In this document: positions 25,379 to 32,417 of the stretch, in pieces
Position numbering within the stretch: the first letter of the stretch is position 1
Layout: every line of letters starts with the position of its first letter
NCBI GenBank assembly: GCA_027490225.1
Contig: JAIXYK010000032.1
Span: 1 to 32,417 of the forward strand
Reading direction: 5' to 3'
DNA length: 32,417 nt
DNA from: Bacteroidota bacterium
Lineage (GTDB): Bacteria; Bacteroidota; Bacteroidia; M30B66
Notes under the pieces: model-generated
What the model was told of the DNA's origin: nothing
Databases searched by the model: none
Seen by the model: the letters and a program-made list of their open reading frames with translations, nothing else
Made by a program: the position numbers and the translations under genes

Positions 25379-26758
25379 ATGACTACACTTATATTTTTGT
25401 CTTTGCTTGGATTTTTGGTGCTTTTTATAGGAGCATTCGATTACAAGAAACTTATTCTTCCAACTGTTATAATTGGTTTGATTGTCGCTTTTTTCTTAAA
25501 TGCGATGGATTGGGAATTAACCGCTACATCATTTTATGGAATGATAGACTACAACCATTACGCAGTTTCTTTTACAGGATTAATGATTGTTTCTGTTTTG
25601 CTGCTCATGCTCGTAGCAAGTTATCATTTTAGAAATGAAGGAAGTCACATTGCAGACATTTACGCATTGATGATTTTTACGCTCATTGGAGGACTTCTGA
25701 TGACTTCCTTTAGCAATTTAGTAATGTTGTTTATTGGAATTGAAATTCTTTCGATAGCGCTTTATATTTTAGCGGGAAGCAGAAGGTTAAATATTGCTTC
25801 CAACGAAGCTTCTTTGAAGTATTTCTTAATGGGAGCTTTTGCTTCTGGATTCCTCCTGTTTGGAATCACCTTAATTTTTGGAGTAACGAATAGTTTTAAC
25901 TTAGCTGAAATTTCTGATTTTGTAGCTGATACCGAAGAACTTCCAACTTTATTCAGTACTGGTGTAATGTTGATTTTAATTGGATTTGCATTTAAAATCG
26001 GTGCTGTTCCATTTCATTTTTGGACGCCTGATGTATACCAAGGTGCTCCAACTTTTATTACAGCCTTTATGGCTACAGTTGTTAAAACTGCTGGTATTGC
26101 TGCTTTTTACAGATTGTTTGATTCTTGTTTCAGCGGAATAGATGGCACTTGGTTTAAAATACTTTGGATTATCTGTGTTGCCACTATTTTATTAGGAAAC
26201 ATTACAGCAGTAATGCAAAACGAATCGAAGCGCATGCTGGCATGGTCAAGTGTTTCACATGCAGGTTATTTATTGATTCCAATATTGGCTTTGAATGAAC
26301 TTTCTTCTAGCGCAATTTTCTACTACTCTGCAGCATATAGTATTGCTTCCATAACAGCATTTGCAGTTTTAATTGGATTGAGTAAATTTCAAAATGATTT
26401 GCCTTTAGACCAGTATAAGGGCTTGGCAAAGAACAACCCAATAATGACTACTGCCTTAGTTGTATCTATGTTTTCATTGGCAGGAATTCCACCACTAGCC
26501 GGCTTTTTTGGTAAGTACTTTGTTTTCCTCACCGCCATGCAAAGCGGTTTAATTTACGTGGTAGTGATTGCGATAATTGGTTCCTTAATTGGAATTTACT
26601 ACTATTTCAAACCTCTTATATACGCTTTCAATAATGAAGGTGGTTCACTTGAAAAAATTGAAACCAATTTTGCATTCAATTTTGTTTTGATGGCAGGAAT
26701 TGTTTTAAGCCTGCTACTTGGAATTTTTCCTGACATTTTGAGAAATTTACCAGGTTAG
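25379..26758 (+). CDS. nuoN: NADH-quinone oxidoreductase subunit N
   Basis: NuoN is the antiporter-like subunit nearest the quinone site and the last gene of the operon. E122 lies in FIGIEILSIALYILAGSRR, and the HFWTPDVYQGAPTFITAFMA stretch is the discontinuous helix. Length 459 is normal. No clear hairpin terminator follows in the 73 bp before the next gene, so read-through into it is possible. Confidence 0.96.
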   Translation: MTTLIFLSLLGFLVLFIGAFDYKKLILPTVIIGLIVAFFLNAMDWELTATSFYGMIDYNHYAVSFTGLMIVSVLLLMLVASYHFRNEGSHIADIYALMIFTLIGGLLMTSFSNLVMLFIGIEILSIALYILAGSRRLNIASNEASLKYFLMGAFASGFLLFGITLIFGVTNSFNLAEISDFVADTEELPTLFSTGVMLILIGFAFKIGAVPFHFWTPDVYQGAPTFITAFMATVVKTAGIAAFYRLFDSCFSGIDGTWFKILWIICVATILLGNITAVMQNESKRMLAWSSVSHAGYLLIPILALNELSSSAIFYYSAAYSIASITAFAVLIGLSKFQNDLPLDQYKGLAKNNPIMTTALVVSMFSLAGIPPLAGFFGKYFVFLTAMQSGLIYVVVIAIIGSLIGIYYYFKPLIYAFNNEGGSLEKIETNFAFNFVLMAGIVLSLLLGIFPDILRNLPG

Positions 26759-26831
26759 TTAGCGTTTTAGCTTCGCATCAATTGATAAATGAGTACATCA
26801 TAGCTGATATTCATTTAACTTATATCATTTT

Positions 26832-27347
26832 ATGAAGAAATTGCTCATCGACATGGATGGAGTTATCTCTGATATCTACACTCAGTTTATTAAATATGAG
26901 CAAGAGGATTTAGGAATTACCCAAACTGCCGCAAGCCTCAACGGGAAACTTGAAAATGAAGCATTTAGAAACCATGATAATTATGTGACTTCTAAAGGTT
27001 TCTTTTTTAATGCACCCCCAATCTTAGAAAGTATAAATGTAGTAAGGCAGTTAAATGATAAATATGACTTGTTTATTGTATCTGCTGCTATTCAATACCC
27101 CAATAGTTTGCAGGAAAAGTTAGATTGGTTGGCGAAACATTTTCCTTTTATAAATTGGAAACAAATTGTTTTTTGTGGAAGCAAAAGCGTTGTTTGTGGT
27201 GATATTATGATTGATGATCACTTTAAGAACTTGGATTCTTTTAATGGCCAAACAATATTATTCAATCAACCGCACAATTTTGGGAAAGATGCCAAACTAC
27301 ATACAAGGGCTGAAACCTGGGCAGAAATTGCTAAAATTTTGCTTTAA
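26832..27347 (+). CDS. 5'(3')-deoxyribonucleotidase-like HAD phosphatase
   Basis: This 171-residue cytoplasmic protein belongs to the HAD superfamily, NT5C (5' nucleotidase, deoxy type C) branch, which dephosphorylates pyrimidine nucleoside monophosphates. Motif I is LLIDMDGVISD (nucleophile D7, acid D9), FIVSAA supplies the motif II position, and GDIMIDDHFKN is the metal-binding aspartate motif near the end. Length matches the family. It follows nuoN by 73 bp with no obvious promoter and is convergent with lspA (27 bp apart). Substrate preference is inferred from family only. Confidence 0.82.
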   Translation: MKKLLIDMDGVISDIYTQFIKYEQEDLGITQTAASLNGKLENEAFRNHDNYVTSKGFFFNAPPILESINVVRQLNDKYDLFIVSAAIQYPNSLQEKLDWLAKHFPFINWKQIVFCGSKSVVCGDIMIDDHFKNLDSFNGQTILFNQPHNFGKDAKLHTRAETWAEIAKILL

Positions 27348-27374
27348 TAAAACTAAAGAAAATAGCTCAGTAGT

Positions 27375-28016
27375 TTATTCCTCTTCTTTGACTTCTTCTG
27401 CAGCAATTTCTTCTTTCTTCTCTTCTTTAAAGAAATGCTTTTGGTAAATAATAAATATACCAACGCCAATTGAAATTGACATATCAGCTAAATTAAATAC
27501 TGGGCTGAAAAAAGTAAACTCCTCGCCTCCCCACAATGGAAACCATGTTGGAAACTGAGATTCAATTATTGGGAAATAGAACATGTCTACCACACGACCG
27601 TGCAAAAACGTTGCATAACCGCCTTCTGCAGGCATAAAACTCGCAACCTGACCGAAGCTATCATTAAACAATAAGCCATAAACTGCACTATCTATGATGT
27701 TCCCAATTGCGCCAGCTATTATCAAGGAAAAAGACACCACCAATCCCTGATGAAGTGAGTTCTTTTTGGCCGCTTTAATTAGAAGATAAAGCATTGTACC
27801 AACCACAACAATTCTAAATAAACTCAAAAAAAGCTTACCATATTCGCCGCCAAACTCCATTCCGAAAGCCATTCCATAGTTTTCTACGAAAGTAATATAG
27901 AACCAATCTCCTGAAATACGAATCGATTCTCCCAAAAACATATGGGTTTTAATCCAGAATTTTAAAATTTGGTCAGCCAGTAAGACCAGAAAAATAATGA
28001 TAAGTGGTTTTTTCAC
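27375..28016 (-). CDS. lspA: Lipoprotein signal peptidase (signal peptidase II)
   Basis: LspA cleaves signal peptides from diacylglyceryl-modified prolipoproteins in the inner membrane. I place the start at GTG 28014-28016 (213 residues, first residues MKKPLIIIFLVLLADQILKF). The longest frame reaches another GTG at 28041-28043, but that codon lies inside the hairpin of a terminator. With this numbering the catalytic aspartates are D109 (GNIIDSAV) and D178 (FNLADMSI); VENYGMAFG is the conserved asparagine motif. Four membrane helices are visible. It is longer than the roughly 165 residues of E. coli because of an insertion between the aspartates and a Lys/Glu-rich C-terminal tail. It is the third gene after ileS and the DksA-like gene. 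Confidence 0.93.
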   Translation of the reverse strand: MKKPLIIIFLVLLADQILKFWIKTHMFLGESIRISGDWFYITFVENYGMAFGMEFGGEYGKLFLSLFRIVVVGTMLYLLIKAAKKNSLHQGLVVSFSLIIAGAIGNIIDSAVYGLLFNDSFGQVASFMPAEGGYATFLHGRVVDMFYFPIIESQFPTWFPLWGGEEFTFFSPVFNLADMSISIGVGIFIIYQKHFFKEEKKEEIAAEEVKEEE

Positions 28017-28031
28017 GATTGGAATAAGCAC

Positions 28032-28057
28032 AAAAAACCCCACACTTTCGCATGGGG
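28032..28057 (-). terminator. Terminator between the DksA-like gene and lspA
   Basis: On the minus strand CCCCATGC, GAAA, GTGTGGGG form an 8-bp stem (two G-T pairs) with a GNRA tetraloop, followed by TTTTTT (28032-28037). It lies 11 bp after the DksA-like stop codon. It probably lowers, not abolishes, expression of lspA, since no separate lspA promoter is obvious. Confidence 0.7.
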
Positions 28058-28067
28058 CGTATATTTA

Positions 28068-28445
28068 TTACTGTTGGTTTTTAGCTTCAATGCTTAAAGT
28101 AGCATGAGGAACTACGCGTAAACGTTCCTTAGGAATTAGTTTACCTGTAACACGACAAACGCCATAAGTATTGTTTTGAATACGGATGAGCGCTGCTTCT
28201 AAATTCTCAATAAACTTCTTTTGACGTGCAGCCAATTGACCGGTTTCTTCTTTTGACAAAACATCAGAACCTTCTTCTAATAATTTAAAAGTTGGTGATG
28301 TATCATCAGTTCCATGGTCGTCTTTATTCGAAAAAGCGCTTTTCAACAAATCGTAATCCTTTTTTGCTTCTTCTAATTTATTTTCTATGATTTCCTTAAA
28401 CTCTAAAAGCTCTTCAGGAGAATATCTTGTTTTTTCTTGATTCAT
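28068..28445 (-). CDS. DksA/TraR-family protein with a degenerate zinc finger
   Basis: DksA-type proteins enter the RNA polymerase secondary channel through a coiled coil and change promoter activity, often with ppGpp. This 125-residue protein has the charged helical N-terminal coiled coil (about 9-90) and a C-terminal DksA signature, YGVCRVTGKLIPKERL then VPHATLSIEAK. Of the four zinc cysteines only C97 remains; the others are T100, S118 and A121. It therefore should not bind zinc in the usual way. Its ATG overlaps the ileS stop (ATGA), so it is translationally coupled to ileS. I recall similar proteins in other Bacteroidota, so this is likely lineage-typical, not a broken gene. Confidence 0.85.
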   Translation of the reverse strand: MNQEKTRYSPEELLEFKEIIENKLEEAKKDYDLLKSAFSNKDDHGTDDTSPTFKLLEEGSDVLSKEETGQLAARQKKFIENLEAALIRIQNNTYGVCRVTGKLIPKERLRVVPHATLSIEAKNQQ

Positions 28446-31400
28446 GACTTGTTTGATTTAGTAATTGCGATATCCGTGTTGATTTCATCTGTAATTTCAA
28501 TAGCTATTCCGTTTGGAATGCTAGCATCATTTGAAATTGTCAGGGAATCGCCCAGCGTTTCGGCGCAAATATAATTTATATTTTTTTCAATTGCAGCGGT
28601 TAGTAGTGGATGGTTTTTAACAATTATAGATATTCTATCAGTAACTTCTAAACCACTTGTCTTACGAATTGTTTGAATTTTGTTCACAAGTTCACGAGAA
28701 AGTCCTTCTTCCAGCAATTCATTCGAAATAGAAATGTCTAGCGCAACAGTATACAATCCTTCATTGGCAACTAACCAGCCCGGAATATCTTCGGTGCTGA
28801 TTTCTACGTCAGAAATCTCAATGGTAATTAATTGTCCATCTACATCAACGGCAATGCTTCCATCTTTTTGAAGTGTATTTATCTGAGCACCATCAAACTG
28901 AGCAATTGCGGCTGCAATATTCTTCATTAATTTTCCATGTTTCGGACCTAACGCTTTAAAATCTGCTTTTATTTTCTTAACGATTACTCCCGCATCTTCA
29001 TTAATGAATTCTAATTCCTTTACGTTGGTTTCAGTGAGAATTAGATTCTTAACATGTTCAAGTTGTTGCTTAATGTGCGCATCCAGCGCAGGAATCATTA
29101 TTTTGGATAATGGCTGCCTCACACGGATATTTACTTTCTTTCTTAAGCCTAACACCAAAGAAGTGATACGCTGGGCAATTTCCATTTGCTCTTCCAAATC
29201 AGGATTGATGTAATCCACATTAACATTTCTCCAATGCGTTAAATGAACAGATTGTTCACCTAAATTTTCAGCATTCAATAAATTTCGGTGTAGCCATTCC
29301 CCAAAAAATGGAGCAACTGGACTCATTAATTGGGCTATGGTTGTTAAACATTCAAACAACGTTTCGTATGCCGCTTGCTTATCTGCACTGCTTTCGCTTT
29401 TCCAAAAACGACGACGGCCCAATCTCACATACCAATTGCTGAGCTGTTCACCTACAAAATCCTCAATAGCACGCACTGCGGGAGTTGGATCGTAATCATC
29501 TAACAATTCGCCCACAGTTTTTTTCAATGTATTTAAACGAGATAAAATCCAACGGTCTAATTCTGCCCGTTCAGCTAAAGGAATTTCTGTTGCTTTGTCG
29601 TATTTGAAACCATCGATATTGGCATAAAGCGCGAAGAAATTATAGGTATTGTAAAGCGTTCCGAAAAATTTACGTTGAATCTCAGCAATTCCCTCTTCAT
29701 TAAACTTTAAATTATCCCAAGGTTGTGCATTTCCAATCATGTACCAGCGTGTGGCATCTGCACCGTACTTATCTAAGGTTGCAAATGGATCTACCGCATT
29801 GCCTAATCTTTTAGACATCTTATTTCCATTTTTATCTAATACCAATCCATTAGATATTACATTCTTAAATGCCACACTATCAAAGCACATGGTAGCAATA
29901 GCATGCAATGTAAAGAACCAGCCTCTCGTTTGGTCAACACCTTCTGCAATAAAATCTGCTGGAAATGTTATGTTGTTATCAATTAACGCTTTATTCTCGA
30001 ATGGATAATGCAGTTGTGCGTAAGGCATTGCTCCTGAGTCAAACCAAACATCAATTAAATCGGCTTCTCTGTAAAGCGCTTGTCCTGTTGATGATACCAA
30101 AACAATATCGTCTGCATAAGGTCTGTGCAAATCAAAAGTTTGATAATTCTCTTTGCTAAAATTGCCGGGTTCAAATTGAGCCAGCGGATTTTGTGTCATC
30201 ATTCCAGCAGCAATTGATTTTTCAACTTCAATTTTCAATTGTTCAGCAGAACCAATACAAATTTGCTCGGTTTTATCTTTACTTGTCCAGATAGGAATTG
30301 GAATTCCCCAATACCTAGAACGGCTCAAGTTCCAATCCTGCAAATTTTCTAACCAATTGCCGAAACGTCCGGTACCAGTGCTTTCTGGGTGCCAGTTAAT
30401 GGTTTTGTTTAATTCAATGAGCCTGTCTTTTGCAGCAGTGCTTTTTATAAACCAACTATCTAAAGGATAATATAAAATGGGCTTATCAGTCCTCCAGCAA
30501 TGCGGATAGGTATGCTCGTACTTCTCTATTTTAAATGCTTTTCCTTCTATCTTTAATTTTAAACCAATCCTTTCATCAACACTTAAATACTTATCCAGAT
30601 TAGGAATAATAGACTTTAACATGTCTTTTTGCTTCTGCAATTCATGGTGCTTTTCCTCATCGCTTAAATATTGCTCTTTTACAAACTCACGAGAGAAACC
30701 AAAAACTGGATCGCTCACCTCTGATTTAAATTTTCCCTGTAAATCGACTAAAGTTAAAGAGCCAATGCCATGTTGACGGGCAACTTTAAAATCGTCGGCC
30801 CCAAAACTAGGAGCTGTATGTACGATACCCGTTCCATCCTCTGTAGTTACGAAATCTCCGGTAATCACTTTAAATGAGTCGCCATCTTCTGGTTGAGCGT
30901 ATGGAAACAATTGTTCATAGCGAACTCCCATCAATTCAGAACCTTTAAAATTCCCTACAACCTGATAAGGAATTTCTTTGTTTCCCGGTTGGTAGCTATT
31001 GAAATCTAAGTCAGCATTGTTTGCGCTAAAGTATTTACCCATAAGGTCCTTAGCGAGAATTACAACTATTGGCGCATGCGCATATTGATTAAATGTCCTA
31101 ACGGCCACATAATCAATATTTTTACCAACCGACAATGCGGTATTAGATGGTAAAGTCCAAGGCGTAGTAGTCCATGCCAGCAAATAAATATCCTCCTTTG
31201 AAAAATCCCCAAAAAGTCCATTTGCTTTTTCATCCATTTGCACCTTAAACTGCGCAACGATGGTACTGTCTTTTACATCCTTGTAAGTTCCCGGCATATT
31301 TAGTTCGTGCGAACTTAAGCCAGTTCCTGCCGCAGGAGAATAAGGTTGAATGGTGTATCCCTTATAGAGCAAGCCTTTGGTGTATAATATCGACAACAAA

Positions 31401-31882
31401 TGCCAAACAGACTCTATATACGTATTTTCATAAGTAACATATGGATCGGCCATATCTACCCAATAACCCATTTTTCTGGTAATATCGTTCCAAATACCAG
31501 TATACTTCATCACATCTTTTCGGCAAGCATCGTTATATTCTTCAATGCTAATGGTCTTGCCTATATCTTCTTTGGTAATTCCCAAAGCTTTTTCAACTCC
31601 AAGTTCAACTGGCAAACCGTGCGTGTCCCAACCTGCTTTTCGTTTTACCTGAAATCCTTTTAAAGTTTTGTACCTGCAGAATATATCTTTAATGGCTCTT
31701 CCCATTACATGGTGAATTCCGGGAAGACCATTTGCAGACGGTGGACCTTCGTAGAAAGTAAATGAATTACTTTCCGGACGCGACTCAACGGATTTTTCGA
31801 AAACTTGGTTTTTCTCCCACCAATCTAAGATTTCCTTAGATATTTCGGGGAGGTTTAAATGTTTGTACTCAGGATATTGCAT
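28442..31882 (-). CDS. ileS: Isoleucyl-tRNA synthetase, type 2 (IleRS2-like), GIHH signature
   Basis: IleRS charges tRNA-Ile and edits mischarged valine. The 1146-residue class I enzyme begins with the catalytic domain, where the signature HIGH is replaced by GIHH (55-58, in ANGLPGIHHVMG). The CP1 editing domain includes TTTPWTLPSNTAL. The second class I motif is KMSKR (688-692). The anticodon-binding domain follows, and the end resembles the long C-terminal extension of type 2/eukaryote-like IleRS (KALGPKHGKLMKNI) with no zinc-finger cysteines. Size and C-terminus point to IleRS2, the class with natural mupirocin resistance. Its promoter lies just upstream, and the DksA-like gene overlaps its stop by 4 bp. 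Confidence 0.96.
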   Translation of the reverse strand: MQYPEYKHLNLPEISKEILDWWEKNQVFEKSVESRPESNSFTFYEGPPSANGLPGIHHVMGRAIKDIFCRYKTLKGFQVKRKAGWDTHGLPVELGVEKALGITKEDIGKTISIEEYNDACRKDVMKYTGIWNDITRKMGYWVDMADPYVTYENTYIESVWHLLSILYTKGLLYKGYTIQPYSPAAGTGLSSHELNMPGTYKDVKDSTIVAQFKVQMDEKANGLFGDFSKEDIYLLAWTTTPWTLPSNTALSVGKNIDYVAVRTFNQYAHAPIVVILAKDLMGKYFSANNADLDFNSYQPGNKEIPYQVVGNFKGSELMGVRYEQLFPYAQPEDGDSFKVITGDFVTTEDGTGIVHTAPSFGADDFKVARQHGIGSLTLVDLQGKFKSEVSDPVFGFSREFVKEQYLSDEEKHHELQKQKDMLKSIIPNLDKYLSVDERIGLKLKIEGKAFKIEKYEHTYPHCWRTDKPILYYPLDSWFIKSTAAKDRLIELNKTINWHPESTGTGRFGNWLENLQDWNLSRSRYWGIPIPIWTSKDKTEQICIGSAEQLKIEVEKSIAAGMMTQNPLAQFEPGNFSKENYQTFDLHRPYADDIVLVSSTGQALYREADLIDVWFDSGAMPYAQLHYPFENKALIDNNITFPADFIAEGVDQTRGWFFTLHAIATMCFDSVAFKNVISNGLVLDKNGNKMSKRLGNAVDPFATLDKYGADATRWYMIGNAQPWDNLKFNEEGIAEIQRKFFGTLYNTYNFFALYANIDGFKYDKATEIPLAERAELDRWILSRLNTLKKTVGELLDDYDPTPAVRAIEDFVGEQLSNWYVRLGRRRFWKSESSADKQAAYETLFECLTTIAQLMSPVAPFFGEWLHRNLLNAENLGEQSVHLTHWRNVNVDYINPDLEEQMEIAQRITSLVLGLRKKVNIRVRQPLSKIMIPALDAHIKQQLEHVKNLILTETNVKELEFINEDAGVIVKKIKADFKALGPKHGKLMKNIAAAIAQFDGAQINTLQKDGSIAVDVDGQLITIEISDVEISTEDIPGWLVANEGLYTVALDISISNELLEEGLSRELVNKIQTIRKTSGLEVTDRISIIVKNHPLLTAAIEKNINYICAETLGDSLTISNDASIPNGIAIEITDEINTDIAITKSNKS

Positions 31883-31901
31883 CTATTTCTTAAAGGGCTG
31901 C

Positions 31902-31933
31902 AAATATATAAAGTAAAAGGGCAAAAAATGCAA
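31902..31933 (-). promoter_or_regulatory. ileS operon promoter
   Basis: On the minus strand TATATTTG (31902-31909) matches the -7 consensus exactly, and TTG (31931-31933) lies 21 bp upstream as a -33 box. The start would be near 31897, giving a leader of about 15 nt. This would drive ileS, the DksA-like gene and probably lspA. Confidence 0.65.
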
Positions 31934-31984
31934 TAGAATATGTCCTCAGAAAGTATTCGTTAAATGTAATACTTACTTAACATT

Positions 31985-32417
31985 TCAATAAAGACCAGTA
32001 TGCGTGTTTGATTTGGGAATGGCCAGAAAAAGCATTAATTGTGCTGCAAAAAGCATTGAGCCTAAAAGCAAATGCAGAGGTTGTGCGAAAGCCGGCATAC
32101 TGAAATAAGCCAATACAATTCCCAACACAATTTCAGCAAGTAAAATAGCCATTAATAAAAAAGCATAACGAAGTGCTGAATCGGCAGTAGACTTAAAGAT
32201 TCTGTAAAACAAATATCCATTGACAGCCAATACGATTATTGAAAAAGAACGGTGAACAGGAAAAATTACCGACAATTGATCAATCCATAATTCTCTGCTT
32301 TCAAAATTCATCGATTTTGCAACCACATCTACCACTTCTCTCACTTGCGTTCCCATCATTATTTGCGCAAATGTGAGCAACAGTGTTATCAACGAAAGCG
32401 CTTTAATCGTTTTAAAA
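31985..32417 (-). CDS. ctaA: Heme A synthase (CtaA/COX15 family), C-terminal part (cut by window edge)
   Basis: Heme A synthase oxidises heme O to heme A for cytochrome c oxidase in the inner membrane. The frame is open to the right edge without a stop, so the true start lies outside. The visible 144 residues cover the C-terminal half. They include the family motif MMGTQVREVVD, a heme-ligand histidine in PVHRSFS and a second in QPLHLLLG, set in four membrane helices. Known CtaA proteins have conserved histidine pairs in each half. It is followed on the same strand by ileS, 102 bp away, with a separate promoter. Confidence 0.85.
   Translation of the reverse strand, partial: FKTIKALSLITLLLTFAQIMMGTQVREVVDVVAKSMNFESRELWIDQLSVIFPVHRSFSIIVLAVNGYLFYRIFKSTADSALRYAFLLMAILLAEIVLGIVLAYFSMPAFAQPLHLLLGSMLFAAQLMLFLAIPKSNTHTGLY

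Noticed and set aside
27348-27374. Bidirectional terminator between the nucleotidase gene and lspA
   Set aside because: Only a weak A/T stem with a bulge (AATAAAACTA against TAGTTTATT) and a long loop can be drawn; too weak to annotate.
31951-31974. Hairpin AAGTATT...AATACTT between ctaA and ileS as a terminator
   Set aside because: The stem is 7 bp, all A/T apart from one pair, and no T-run follows on the minus strand.

Overview
The window looks like the chromosome of a free-living or environmental Bacteroidota (class Bacteroidia in the broad sense). Four things point there: two secreted proteins and one decayed gene end in type IX secretion (T9SS) type A sorting domains; promoters match the Bacteroidota -7 box TAnnTTTG; start codons are preceded by A-rich sequence, not Shine-Dalgarno motifs; and the intergenic spaces carry short palindromic repeats of a kind I recall from this phylum. 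The genus cannot be named from the sequence alone.

Layout. 1-1992: serS (cut by the left edge) and prfB, transcribed divergently from back-to-back promoters; prfB needs a programmed +1 frameshift. 2273-5956: an MDR-family oxidoreductase, a repeat-rich spacer, an unrecognised five-helix membrane protein on the minus strand and an APC-family amino acid permease. 5957-12325: an accessory region with a palindromic repeat, a promoter with a long leader, two overlapping T9SS cargo genes (a 277-aa protein and a 1445-aa M6-like metalloprotease with a beta-helix section), a strong terminator, a T9SS-domain pseudogene and a composite repeat bounded by perfect 20-bp inverted repeats. 12326-13660: a PIN-PhoH protein on the minus strand. 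13851-26758: a complete 14-gene nuoA-N operon for respiratory complex I, in canonical order, with a short NuoG. 26832-27347: a 5'(3')-deoxyribonucleotidase-like HAD gene. 27375-31882 (minus strand): ileS, a DksA/TraR-like gene and lspA. 31985-32417 (minus): the C-terminal part of a heme A synthase (CtaA/COX15), cut by the right edge.

Together the genes describe an aerobically respiring cell: complex I feeds quinol to a respiratory chain, and CtaA implies a heme a-containing terminal oxidase. It also exports large proteins through T9SS. The rest is mostly translation and envelope housekeeping (serS, prfB, ileS, lspA).

I found no CRISPR array, transposase, prophage, rRNA or tRNA. Nothing here is a clear undescribed defence or biosynthetic system. 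The best leads are the T9SS gene pair with its long leader, the truncated NuoG with a rearranged cysteine site, the GIHH signature in IleRS, the zinc-less DksA-like protein and the palindromic repeats.
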